From CAMLDH01 sp966250375 (lineage in GTDB: Bacteria > Pseudomonadota > Gammaproteobacteria > Burkholderiales > Burkholderiaceae_D): DNA of 25,442 nt. Of the stretch, positions 13,186 through 21,395 are shown in pieces. The stretch spans positions 1-25,442 of the forward strand of contig CBINHE010000060.1 of NCBI GenBank assembly GCA_966250375.1, read 5' to 3'. Numbering within the stretch: the first letter of the stretch is position 1; each line of letters opens with the position of its first letter. Below the pieces are notes generated by a model. That model had not been told where the DNA came from, ran no database searches, and was given only the letters and a program-made list of their open reading frames with translations. The translations under genes and the position numbers were made by a program.

Positions 13186-14979
13186 ATGAACAACATTCGC
13201 AATTTCTCCATCATCGCCCATATCGATCACGGCAAATCCACACTGGCTGATCGAATCATCCAACTCTGCGGGGGGCTGTCCGACCGCGAGATGGAAGCGC
13301 AGGTTCTCGATTCGATGGATCTGGAGCGCGAACGTGGCATTACGATCAAAGCGCAGACTGCGGCGCTTTCGTACAAGGCGCGTGATGGACAGGTCTACAA
13401 CCTGAATCTGATTGACACGCCGGGGCATGTGGATTTCAGCTATGAAGTGAGCCGCTCGTTGTCCGCCTGCGAGGGCGCGTTGCTGGTAGTTGATGCATCG
13501 CAAGGCGTAGAAGCGCAGACTGTGGCGAATTGCTATACCGCAATCGAACTGGGTGTTGAGGTAGTGCCGGTATTGAACAAGATCGATTTGCCGTCTGCCG
13601 ACCCGGACAATGCGATTGCTGAAATCGAGGAAGTGATCGGTATTGATGCGACGGACGCGGTGCGTTGCTCCGCCAAGACTGGTTTGGGTGTGCAGGATGT
13701 GCTGGAAGCCTTGATCGCGCAAGTGCCGTCGCCTAAAGGCGACCCGGAAGCGCCGCTGCAGGCACTGATTGTCGATTCATGGTTCGATAATTATGTCGGC
13801 GTCGTGATGCTGGTGCGTGTCATCAATGGTACGTTGCAACCCAAGGACAAAATTCTGCTGATGGCAACCGGTTCCCAGCATTTGACCGAAAGCGTGGGTG
13901 TATTTACTCCTAAGTCCTTGGCACGCGAAGCGCTTTCAGCCGGACAAGTGGGTTTCATTATCGCCGGTATCAAGGAATTGAAGGCGGCCAAGGTGGGGGA
14001 TACGGTAACGCTGGCTGCCAAACCAGCTGCGGAACCGCTTCCAGGCTTCAAGGAAGTTCAGCCGCAGGTGTTTGCGGGCCTGTTTCCGGTCGAGGCCAAC
14101 CAGTACGACGCGTTGCGTGATTCGTTGGAAAAGCTCAAATTGAATGACGCCGCGTTGCAATATGAGCCGGAAGTATCGCAGGCGCTGGGCTTTGGTTTCC
14201 GTTGCGGTTTCCTGGGTTTGTTACATATGGAAATTGTGCAGGAGCGTCTCGAACGCGAGTTCGACATGGATTTGATCACTACTGCGCCAACAGTGATCTA
14301 TGAAGTGGTGCTGCGCGACGGTACGATCTTGATGGTGGATAATCCATCGAAGATGCCTGATCCTTCCAAAATTGAAGAAATTCGCGAGCCAATAGTCACT
14401 GTTAATCTTTACATGCCGCAAGAATATGTCGGTTCGGTCATTACGCTGTGCACCCAAAAACGCGGTGTCCAACTTGATATGAGCTATCACGGCAAGCAGG
14501 TCAAGTTGACCTACGAAATGCCGATGGCTGAAATCGTGCTGGATTTCTTCGATAAGTTGAAGTCCACCTCACGCGGTTACGCATCGATGGATTACGAGTT
14601 CAAGGAATACCGTGCATCCGACGTGGTCAAGGTCGATATGCTGATCAATAGCGAGAAGGTCGATGCACTCGCGATCATCGTCCATCGCTCCAATAGCCAA
14701 TACCGGGGGCGTGCGGTCGCTGCAAAAATGCGTGAACTGATCCCGCGTCAAATGTTCGATGTGGCGATTCAGGCTGCGATCGGCTCGAACATCATTTCAC
14801 GCGAAAACGTCAAGGCGTTGCGTAAAAACGTACTGGCCAAATGCTACGGTGGCGATATCAGCCGCAAACGCAAGCTCCTGGAAAAGCAGAAGGCCGGCAA
14901 GAAACGCATGAAACAAGTGGGTTCGGTAGAGATCCCCCAAGAGGCATTCCTAGCAATTCTACAAGTGGACGATAAATGA
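13186..14979 (+). CDS. lepA: Elongation factor 4 (LepA) GTPase
   Basis: The 597-residue translational GTPase (EF4) acts on ribosomes during initiation, assembly or stress-stalled elongation. G motifs: AHIDHGKS (11-18), RGITI (50-54), DTPGH (77-81) and NKID (131-134). EF-G-like domains II, III and V follow, and then the LepA-specific C-terminal domain (SNIISRENVKALRKNVLAKC, GGDISRKRKLLEKQKAGKKR). The frame opens further upstream at a TTG (13129), but MNNIRNFSIIAHIDHGK at 13186 matches the family start. That ATG has no Shine-Dalgarno sequence, while GGGAGG at 13131-13136 is about 50 bases upstream. The stop overlaps the lepB start (ATGA). Confidence 0.97.
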   Translation: MNNIRNFSIIAHIDHGKSTLADRIIQLCGGLSDREMEAQVLDSMDLERERGITIKAQTAALSYKARDGQVYNLNLIDTPGHVDFSYEVSRSLSACEGALLVVDASQGVEAQTVANCYTAIELGVEVVPVLNKIDLPSADPDNAIAEIEEVIGIDATDAVRCSAKTGLGVQDVLEALIAQVPSPKGDPEAPLQALIVDSWFDNYVGVVMLVRVINGTLQPKDKILLMATGSQHLTESVGVFTPKSLAREALSAGQVGFIIAGIKELKAAKVGDTVTLAAKPAAEPLPGFKEVQPQVFAGLFPVEANQYDALRDSLEKLKLNDAALQYEPEVSQALGFGFRCGFLGLLHMEIVQERLEREFDMDLITTAPTVIYEVVLRDGTILMVDNPSKMPDPSKIEEIREPIVTVNLYMPQEYVGSVITLCTQKRGVQLDMSYHGKQVKLTYEMPMAEIVLDFFDKLKSTSRGYASMDYEFKEYRASDVVKVDMLINSEKVDALAIIVHRSNSQYRGRAVAAKMRELIPRQMFDVAIQAAIGSNIISRENVKALRKNVLAKCYGGDISRKRKLLEKQKAGKKRMKQVGSVEIPQEAFLAILQVDDK

Positions 14980-15887
14980 ACCTGCAAGCGATTTTGGGTA
15001 ATTTTGCATTGATCCTGTTTATCCTCACGATCATTACCGGCATCATCTGGTTTCTCGATGTGTTTTACCTGTCCAGGCAACGTCGTGCAAAAGCGAATGC
15101 CACGTTGGCTAAATTCGATGCGCGCAATGCAAAGCTAAATGCTGATGGCATCAAGTTCGATGAGAGCGGTCGCGCGGCGCTGGAAGCAAACCTGTTGAAG
15201 CAGCCGACTTGGATCGAGTACTCAGGTAGTTTTTTTCCGGTAATCGCGCTCGTGTTCTTTTTGCGCTCCTTCCTGTATGAGCCGTTCAAAATTCCATCTA
15301 GTTCGATGGTTCCAACACTGTTGGTAGGCGATCTAATTCTGGTAAATAAATTCACTTATGGCATTCGATTGCCGATTATCAACAAAAAAATAATTGAAAT
15401 TAACAACCCGCAGCGCGGCGATGTCATGGTGTTCAAGTATCCGGAAGATCCTTCGCTTGATTATATTAAGCGTGTCGTCGGTGTGCCAGGTGATAAAATA
15501 GTCTATAAAAACAAGCGTTTAACGGTTAATGGTAAAGAAGTTTCTTACAAACCGATGCCAGATTATCTAGATGAAGAACATTTGAATTACTCCAAGCAGT
15601 TTGTGGAAAGCCTGACCGGTGTTAATCACAAAATTTTGAATGACGATCGAACGCCAGCCTTTGTGTCGAATCCTCACGATTTTCCGCGTCGGAATTTATG
15701 CAGCTACAACACTGAAGGTTTTACCTGTAACGTCCCCGCTGGACAATACTTCATGATGGGCGATAATCGCGATAACAGCCTGGATAGCCGGTATTGGGGA
15801 TTCGTACCAGATAAAAATATTGTTGGAAAAGCATTTTTTATCTGGATGAACTTCAGTAATCCTAAGCGCATCGGCAGCTTTCAATAA
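14976..15887 (+). CDS. lepB: Signal peptidase I (leader peptidase)
   Basis: The 303-residue inner membrane Ser/Lys protease removes signal peptides from exported proteins such as RseB and MucD in this window. Two membrane segments lie at about 7-32 and 84-100. The nucleophile S110 is in KIPSSSMVPTLLVGD, the general base K165 is in LDYIKRVVGVPGD, and box E GDNRDNSLDSRYWGFVP is at 262-278. The insert with C242 and C251 resembles the paired-Cys loop of other proteobacterial LepB. It overlaps lepA by 4 bases, the classical lepA-lepB pair. Confidence 0.97.
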   Translation: MNLQAILGNFALILFILTIITGIIWFLDVFYLSRQRRAKANATLAKFDARNAKLNADGIKFDESGRAALEANLLKQPTWIEYSGSFFPVIALVFFLRSFLYEPFKIPSSSMVPTLLVGDLILVNKFTYGIRLPIINKKIIEINNPQRGDVMVFKYPEDPSLDYIKRVVGVPGDKIVYKNKRLTVNGKEVSYKPMPDYLDEEHLNYSKQFVESLTGVNHKILNDDRTPAFVSNPHDFPRRNLCSYNTEGFTCNVPAGQYFMMGDNRDNSLDSRYWGFVPDKNIVGKAFFIWMNFSNPKRIGSFQ

Positions 15888-15905
15888 AAAGGCAGGAAGC
15901 AATAC

Positions 15906-16289
15906 ATGAAATCAAGATTAACAATAAAGCAAAGCGGCGTGTCTCTGATAGGTCTCATTTTGGTTCTCGCCATGCTTGGATTCCTCGGCGTATTGGCACT
16001 GAAAATAGCACCGACCGCGACGGAATTCATATCAATCAAGAAGGCAATTGAGACAGCGAGAGCGTCTGGAACAACTGCGCGTGAAATCCAGATGTCCTTC
16101 GATAAGCAGGCGGAGGTCGGTTACATCACTACAATAACGGGTAAGGATCTGGAAATTACCAGAAATGGCAATGATGTTGAAATTAGCTTTGCGTATCAGA
16201 AAAAAATTCCATTAGTCGGACCAGCTAGTTTATTGCTCGAATATGCGGGGACAACCGCGAAAAGTCCGACCAGTAAAACGATAGAGTAG
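15906..16289 (+). CDS. DUF4845 membrane protein with pilin-like N-terminus
   Basis: This 127-residue protein of the DUF4845 family has no known function. It regularly sits between lepB and rnc in betaproteobacteria and gammaproteobacteria. The N-terminus KQSGVSLIGLILVLAMLGFL (9-28) followed by GVLALKIAP looks like a type IV pilin leader: a short basic stretch, Gly, then a hydrophobic helix. It lacks the conserved Glu at position 5 after the Gly, so processing by prepilin peptidase is uncertain. The rest is a small, probably periplasmic domain. An AGGAAGC-type purine stretch precedes the ATG at a workable distance. It lies 18 bases after lepB and 20 before rnc. Confidence 0.85.
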   Translation: MKSRLTIKQSGVSLIGLILVLAMLGFLGVLALKIAPTATEFISIKKAIETARASGTTAREIQMSFDKQAEVGYITTITGKDLEITRNGNDVEISFAYQKKIPLVGPASLLLEYAGTTAKSPTSKTIE

Positions 16290-16309
16290 AAGCAAAACGG
16301 CGAATTGAA

Positions 16310-17311
16310 ATGGATGCAATGTTGCTGCAAAATAGGCTAGGCCATACATTCAAGAATGTTGCATTGCTGCAGCAGGCTTTGACTCATCGCAGCCACAGCA
16401 GCTTGCACAATGAACGATTAGAGTTCCTGGGCGATTCCATATTGAATTGCGTAGTCGCATCACTCTTGTTTGATCGCTATACCAAAATCGATGAAGGTGA
16501 TTTGTCCCGTGTTCGGGCCAATCTGGTCAAACAGCAAACGCTGTACGAAATAGCGCAACGCTTGGAGCTGTCTCAATTCTTGCGACTGGGCGAGGGTGAG
16601 TTGAAGTCCGGTGGATTTCGGCGTCCATCTATTCTAGCTGACACGCTGGAGGCGCTGTTTGGTGCCATTTTCTTGGATGCCGGATTCGATGTTGCGCGCG
16701 ATGTCATTCGCGGCCTTTATATTCCAATTCTCGATACTGTTGATCCAAGAACGCTAGGTAAGGACGCAAAAACCTTGCTACAGGAATTTTTGCAAGGCAA
16801 AAAAATTGCCTTGCCGCAATATAACGTAGTTGCCACCCATGGTGCTGCGCATAATCAGGAATTCGAGATTGAATGTCTGGTACCCAAACTGGATATCCAA
16901 GTGTTCGGCACCGGTGGTAGCAGGCGAGCAGGCGAGCAGGCAGCGGCCAAACTGGCGCTGGAGGCGGTGCAAGCGGCGTTAGTCAAAACGCCCTCTGCAA
17001 GCCGCAAGGTCAAACCGCGTACCGCGCAACTCAAGCTGGCAGGTATCGCGACTGTGCAAGCTGACGCGCCATCAGAAGCGTCAAGATTATTGCCCAAGCC
17101 TGCTGCGAAGGAGGAGCTCAAGCAGGACGACAAGCAAGAAATAAAGCTGGAACAGCTTAAAAATGATCCGGAGCAAGCTGCAAAAAGTGGTGTAAAAGCT
17201 GAAGCAGTCCCTGAACAGAAACCCGATATCAATGCGACGAGCAAGGCTACTGCTGACAAGTTGGTCGAGCCGCTTAAAGCGCACGTCGCACCACACTCAA
17301 AAATCGCATGA
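16310..17311 (+). CDS. rnc: Ribonuclease III with long C-terminal extension
   Basis: RNase III cuts double-stranded RNA in rRNA precursors and mRNAs. The catalytic domain shows HNERLEFLGDSILN (33-46, with E38 and D42), DEGDLSRVRANLV (61-73) and DTLEALFGAIFLD (111-123, with D111 and E114). The double-stranded RNA binding domain is at about 154-226 (KTLLQEFLQGK, then GTGGSRRAGEQAAAKLALEA). The protein is 333 residues against about 226 for E. coli. The extra roughly 105 residues (228-333) are rich in Lys, Ala, Glu, Gln and Pro and look disordered. Related Oxalobacteraceae are expected to share such a tail, but this is unverified. The stop overlaps era by 4 bases (ATGA), so the long frame is genuine. 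Confidence 0.96.
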   Translation: MDAMLLQNRLGHTFKNVALLQQALTHRSHSSLHNERLEFLGDSILNCVVASLLFDRYTKIDEGDLSRVRANLVKQQTLYEIAQRLELSQFLRLGEGELKSGGFRRPSILADTLEALFGAIFLDAGFDVARDVIRGLYIPILDTVDPRTLGKDAKTLLQEFLQGKKIALPQYNVVATHGAAHNQEFEIECLVPKLDIQVFGTGGSRRAGEQAAAKLALEAVQAALVKTPSASRKVKPRTAQLKLAGIATVQADAPSEASRLLPKPAAKEELKQDDKQEIKLEQLKNDPEQAAKSGVKAEAVPEQKPDINATSKATADKLVEPLKAHVAPHSKIA

Positions 17312-18210
17312 CACAATCTGCTGCACCCTCCGACTTTCGATGCGGCTACATTGCCATCATAGGTCGTCCAAATGTTGGTAAATCAACGCTGATGAATGTA
17401 TTAATTGGCGCTAAAGTAAGCATTACGTCGCGCAAGGCGCAAACCACACGCCACCGGATCACAGGTATACAGACGGTTGAGAATGCGCAATTTATCTATG
17501 TAGATACGCCAGGCTTCCAGACGCGGCATTCCAATGCGCTGAACAAGACGCTCAATAAAACGGTTGCCAATACACTGATCGCATCGGATGTGATTTTGTT
17601 TGTCGTCGAAGCCGGTACCTTTAGCGCAGCAGACAAGCAAGTGCTGGATTTAATTCCGGCTAATGTGCCTTGCATTCTGGTAATTAACAAATCCGATCGC
17701 ATCAAGGATAAAGCTGTGCTGCTTCCTTTTGCCCAGCAAGTCGCAACGCAACATAATTTTTCGGCGGTCGTTCCCGTGTCTGCCAAACAGAAATTTCAGC
17801 TTGCTAACCTGCAAGGCGAAATCAAGAAATATTTGCCTGAAAATCAGCCGATTTTTGGTGAAGACGATATTACCGATCGCAGCGAAAAATTTCTCGCGGC
17901 TGAAATCGTGCGGGAAAAAGTATTCCGCCTAGTCGGTGATGAATTGCCTTATACCAGCACCGTTCTGATTGAAAAATTCGAGCAGGAAGGTGATTTACGC
18001 CGCATCTTCGCCGCCATTCTCGTGGAACGCGACACCCACAAATCAATGGTGATTGGCCAGAAGGGGGCGCGGCTCAAGGAAATTTCAACGCAAGCCCGGC
18101 TTGATATGGAAAGACTCTTTGGCGGGCCGGTGTATCTTGAAATCTGGGTAAAGGTAAAGTCCGGCTGGGCAGATAACGAGGCCAGACTGCGAGCGTACGG
18201 GTACGAATAA
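17308..18210 (+). CDS. era: GTPase Era, 30S ribosome maturation
   Basis: The 300-residue Era binds the 3' end of 16S rRNA and helps mature the 30S subunit. G motifs: GRPNVGKS (19-26), TTRHRITGI (46-54), DTPG (66-69), NKSD (127-130) and SAK (158-160). The C-terminal KH domain includes MVIGQKGARLKEISTQARLD and later LEIWVKVKSGWADNE. Length matches the family. It overlaps rnc by 4 bases, and recO follows after 12 bases, as in E. coli and many relatives. Confidence 0.97.
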   Translation: MTQSAAPSDFRCGYIAIIGRPNVGKSTLMNVLIGAKVSITSRKAQTTRHRITGIQTVENAQFIYVDTPGFQTRHSNALNKTLNKTVANTLIASDVILFVVEAGTFSAADKQVLDLIPANVPCILVINKSDRIKDKAVLLPFAQQVATQHNFSAVVPVSAKQKFQLANLQGEIKKYLPENQPIFGEDDITDRSEKFLAAEIVREKVFRLVGDELPYTSTVLIEKFEQEGDLRRIFAAILVERDTHKSMVIGQKGARLKEISTQARLDMERLFGGPVYLEIWVKVKSGWADNEARLRAYGYE

Positions 18211-18222
18211 GCATTTCATACG

Positions 18223-19134
18223 ATGAACTTGACTGCCGCCGAGATCAAATCCATATCGAACCCGCCCTCAACGTTGGCGATGGCGGAGGGGGCGGCTGAG
18301 GGTATCGATAAAAGCAATCAAACATTCCCGTCCGGGCAGGATGCGTGCAATGTGGATGAACTCGCCGCGACCCCATCAGCAGTCAATCCTGTACCGGCAA
18401 GGCGTGCCAAGTTGCCTGAAAGAGAAAACCGCATTCTCCATCAACCCGGTTTCGTGTTACACAGTTATCCATACAAGGAAACCAGCCTGATCATCGACGT
18501 GTTTTCACACGACAACGGTCGTATCGCGCTGGTTGCAAAAGGTGCCAAGCGGCCCCATTCCAAATTGCGTGGTGTGCTTCAAACATTTCAACCGCTGTCT
18601 GTCGGCTGGAGTGGCAAATCCGAAGTGCGGACACTGATCGCGGCTGAATGGGTCGGTGGCCTGCTGCCTCTGGAAAAATCGGCGCTGTTGTGCGGCTTTT
18701 ACCTCAATGAACTGCTGGTCAAATTGCTGGCACGCGATGATCCGCATCCGGCATTGTTTGACCATTATGTCGCGACGCTGAACCAGCTCGCGCACAATGA
18801 ACCTGCTCCCATCGTATTACGAAAATTCGAACGCACGTTGTTAAGAGAAACCGGTGTTGCCGGCGATTTCACGGTTTGCACGTCAACCGGGCAGCCAGTT
18901 GATGCAAACCAGATCTATGTAGTGGATCCGGAGCGCGGCCCTCGTATTGCAAAACCGGCCGACAAGTGGCCGCGGGTTTCCGGCAAGACTTTGCTTGACA
19001 TGGAACATGAAGACTATTCGGACAGCACGACCCAGTCGCAGAGCAAATTCCTGATGCGTTTTTTGCTGGCGCACCATTTGGGTGGCGCGCAACTCAACAC
19101 ACGGCAGATTCTGATAGATTTAATGCAGCTATAA
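18223..19134 (+). CDS. recO: DNA repair protein RecO with N-terminal extension
   Basis: RecO works with RecF and RecR to load RecA on gapped DNA. The OB-fold domain begins near residue 70: RILHQPGFVLHSYPYKETSL, then DVFSHDNGRIALVAKGAKRP. The helical domain follows (LLCGFYLNELLVKLLARDDPH). The ORF gives 303 residues against about 240 for E. coli. The first 65 or so residues are low-complexity and probably disordered. ATG at 18223 lacks a Shine-Dalgarno sequence. An internal ATG at about 18280 or the TTG in AKLPERE could be the true start. The typical zinc-binding Cys set of some RecO proteins is not evident. Confidence 0.9.
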   Translation: MNLTAAEIKSISNPPSTLAMAEGAAEGIDKSNQTFPSGQDACNVDELAATPSAVNPVPARRAKLPERENRILHQPGFVLHSYPYKETSLIIDVFSHDNGRIALVAKGAKRPHSKLRGVLQTFQPLSVGWSGKSEVRTLIAAEWVGGLLPLEKSALLCGFYLNELLVKLLARDDPHPALFDHYVATLNQLAHNEPAPIVLRKFERTLLRETGVAGDFTVCTSTGQPVDANQIYVVDPERGPRIAKPADKWPRVSGKTLLDMEHEDYSDSTTQSQSKFLMRFLLAHHLGGAQLNTRQILIDLMQL

Positions 19135-19148
19135 CCGACCGTATATCC

Positions 19149-19916
19149 ATGAGCTTCTTGCATCCAAACAGTCCCATCATTGATTTTGGCGTCAATATCG
19201 ATCATGTGGCAACTCTACGTAACGCGCGCGGCACCAGTTACCCTGACCCAGTACAGGCAGCCTTGCTGGCCGAAGAGGCCGGCGCCGATGCCATTACATT
19301 GCATTTGCGCGAAGATCGACGTCACATCAAGGACGCGGATGTCGAAGCGATTCGCCCGCAACTGCGTACTCGCATGAATCTCGAGTCGGCGGTCACCAAT
19401 GAAATGATCGACTTTGCGTGCCGCATCAAGCCGCAGGATGCCTGCCTGGTGCCGGAGCGCCGCCATGAAGTGACTACAGAAGGCGGCCTCGATGTCGTCA
19501 AATATTTTTCGCAAGTGCAGACAGCCGTCAAGCAGTTACAGGCGCAAGGCATACGCGTCAGCCTGTTCATCGATGCCGAGCTTGAACAGATCAAGGCAGC
19601 GGCAGAGGCTGGGGCGCCGGTCATCGAAATTCACACCGGCCGCTATGCCGACGCACATACCGAGGCCGCGCAGAGGCAAGAGCTGGCACGGGTGCAACAA
19701 GGCGTGTTGCACGGCGTTAAGCATGGTCTCAAGGTCAATGCGGGTCATGGGCTGCATTACACGAATGTCCAGGCAATCGCCGCCATTCCTGAAATTGCAG
19801 AATTGAATATCGGCCACGCGATTGTTGCGCATGCGGTATTCATCGGTTGGCAAAATGCAGTCAAGGAAATGAAGGCAATCATGGTCGCGGCGCGCTTAGG
19901 CTTGCATAAAAAATGA
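19149..19916 (+). CDS. pdxJ: Pyridoxine 5'-phosphate synthase
   Basis: The 255-residue TIM-barrel enzyme condenses 1-deoxyxylulose 5-phosphate with 3-amino-2-oxopropyl phosphate, the last ring-forming step of the DXP-dependent vitamin B6 pathway. Conserved stretches: FGVNIDHVATLRNARG (13-28), LHLREDRRHI (51-60), CLVPERRHEVTTEGGLDV (99-116), IHTGRYADAH (161-170), NAGHGLHYTN (197-206) and ELNIGHAIVA (218-227). It ends in a 4-base overlap with acpS, the order known from E. coli (era-recO-pdxJ-acpS). Confidence 0.97.
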   Translation: MSFLHPNSPIIDFGVNIDHVATLRNARGTSYPDPVQAALLAEEAGADAITLHLREDRRHIKDADVEAIRPQLRTRMNLESAVTNEMIDFACRIKPQDACLVPERRHEVTTEGGLDVVKYFSQVQTAVKQLQAQGIRVSLFIDAELEQIKAAAEAGAPVIEIHTGRYADAHTEAAQRQELARVQQGVLHGVKHGLKVNAGHGLHYTNVQAIAAIPEIAELNIGHAIVAHAVFIGWQNAVKEMKAIMVAARLGLHKK

Positions 19917-20305
19917 TCTTCGGAATCGGCACCGACATCATCCAGATATCGCGCATCGAAACGGCACTGGCGCGTAACGGCGAGCGCTTTGCCGAAAAAA
20001 TTCTCGGTCCGGAAGAGCTGGAAAAATACCGGCGTCGCAAAGCGAAAGTGGCGGCTCGCGGCATTCGTTTTCTGGCGACCCGCTTCGCGGCAAAAGAAGC
20101 ATTTTCCAAAGCAATCAGCCTTGGCATGCACATGCCGATGACTTGGCGTGCCATGCAAACACTAAATGCACCGAGCGGCAAACCGGTCGTCGTGACAAGC
20201 GGAATATTAAAAGAATTTATGGAACAAAACGAACTGATCGCACAGGTATCGATTACCGATGAAGCCGAGTATGCGGTTGCGTTCGTGATTGTGGAGAAAC
20301 GATGA
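19913..20305 (+). CDS. acpS: Holo-ACP synthase
   Basis: The 130-residue AcpS transfers phosphopantetheine from CoA to Ser37 of the ACP encoded at 6676. The two metal-binding signatures are IFGIGTDIIQISRIE (2-16, with D8) and RFLATRFAAKEAFSKAI (52-68, with E62). The C-terminus AEYAVAFVIVEK is typical. The ATG overlaps the pdxJ stop by 4 bases, and its own stop overlaps nagZ by 4 bases, suggesting tight co-translation. Confidence 0.96.
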   Translation: MIFGIGTDIIQISRIETALARNGERFAEKILGPEELEKYRRRKAKVAARGIRFLATRFAAKEAFSKAISLGMHMPMTWRAMQTLNAPSGKPVVVTSGILKEFMEQNELIAQVSITDEAEYAVAFVIVEKR

Positions 20306-21369
20306 AAGAAGTAATAAATGCAAGTTTGAATTCGACGCAGCACCTCGGCCCCATCATGCTGGATGTGGTCGGAAAGACACTCACCGCAGAGGATATTCGT
20401 CGCATCCAGCATCCTTTGACGGGCGGTGTAATTTTATTTGGGCGCAACTACGAGAATCGGCAACAGCTTGCCGAGTTGACATCGGCGATTCATGCGGTGC
20501 GGCCGGGGATCCTGATCGCAGTCGATCACGAGGGCGGACGTGTACAGCGGTTCAAGACCGATGGCTTTACCAAACTGCCGGCAATGCGCAAGCTCGGCGA
20601 GCTATGGGATCGTGATGTACTGGCGGCGACCAAGGCGGCTACTGACGTCGGTTTTGTACTGGCTGCGGAGCTGCGTGCCTGCGGAGTCGGTTTGTCGTTT
20701 ACACCTGTACTCGACCTGGATCACGGCGCGTCGGCGGTGATCGGCGATCGTGCCTTTCATCGCGACGCCCGTGTGGTGACGATGCTGGCAAAAAGCCTTA
20801 ATCACGGCTTGGCATTGGCTGGTATGGAAAATTGCGGCAAGCATTTCCCGGCACACGGTTTCGCGGAGGCGGATTCCCATGTCGCGATACCGGTCGATGA
20901 GCGCGACTTGAAGGAAATCCTGGCGGAAGATGCCGCGCCTTACGACTGGCTCGGGATGAGTTTGGCAGGGGTGATGCCGGCGCACGTAATATATCCGAAA
21001 GTGGATAAGCATCCGGCAGGCTTTTCCAAAAAATGGCTATCGATTTTGCGCCAGGATATGGGCTTTCAAGGTGTGATTTTCAGCGACGATCTCAGCATGA
21101 CAGGCGCCAGTGTAGCCGGCAACGTCGTTGAGGGTGCCAAGGCAGCGCTGGCGGCCGGTTGCGATATGGTCTTGATTTGCAATTCGCCGGATAAGGCGGA
21201 TCAGATGCTGACGGGGTTGGAAATGAAAATGAATGCCAAGTTTGCAGAAAGTGCGAAGCGGATCGCAGCATTGGTGCCGGAAACCTCGGCATGGACGTGG
21301 GACTGGCTACAGGAAGATCCTCGCTACCAATCGGCCAAAAGAACTATCCAATTGCTGCTTGCGGACTGA
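20302..21369 (+). CDS. nagZ: Beta-N-acetylhexosaminidase NagZ (GH3)
   Basis: The 355-residue cytosolic glycoside hydrolase family 3 enzyme releases N-acetylglucosamine from recycled peptidoglycan fragments. Seen: GGVILFGRNYENRQQL (41-56), AVDHEGGRVQRF (73-84), GDRAFHRD (148-155), the loop with the acid/base His (KHFPAHGFAEADSH, 180-193), and FSDDLSMTGA with the nucleophile Asp (262/263). The loop normally reads KHFPGHG; here position 184 is Ala (codon GCA). The catalytic His185 and the following D-S-H are kept, so activity is likely but worth noting. The final 25 residues are variable. Confidence 0.94.
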   Translation: MKEVINASLNSTQHLGPIMLDVVGKTLTAEDIRRIQHPLTGGVILFGRNYENRQQLAELTSAIHAVRPGILIAVDHEGGRVQRFKTDGFTKLPAMRKLGELWDRDVLAATKAATDVGFVLAAELRACGVGLSFTPVLDLDHGASAVIGDRAFHRDARVVTMLAKSLNHGLALAGMENCGKHFPAHGFAEADSHVAIPVDERDLKEILAEDAAPYDWLGMSLAGVMPAHVIYPKVDKHPAGFSKKWLSILRQDMGFQGVIFSDDLSMTGASVAGNVVEGAKAALAAGCDMVLICNSPDKADQMLTGLEMKMNAKFAESAKRIAALVPETSAWTWDWLQEDPRYQSAKRTIQLLLAD

Positions 21370-21395
21370 GCCTTGATTTCAATGACGCTATAGCG

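Noticed and set aside
21291..21395. Longer UvrC starting inside nagZ
   Set aside because: The extra 35 codons lie mostly within the end of nagZ and have no family similarity; 618 residues from 21396 fits UvrC.
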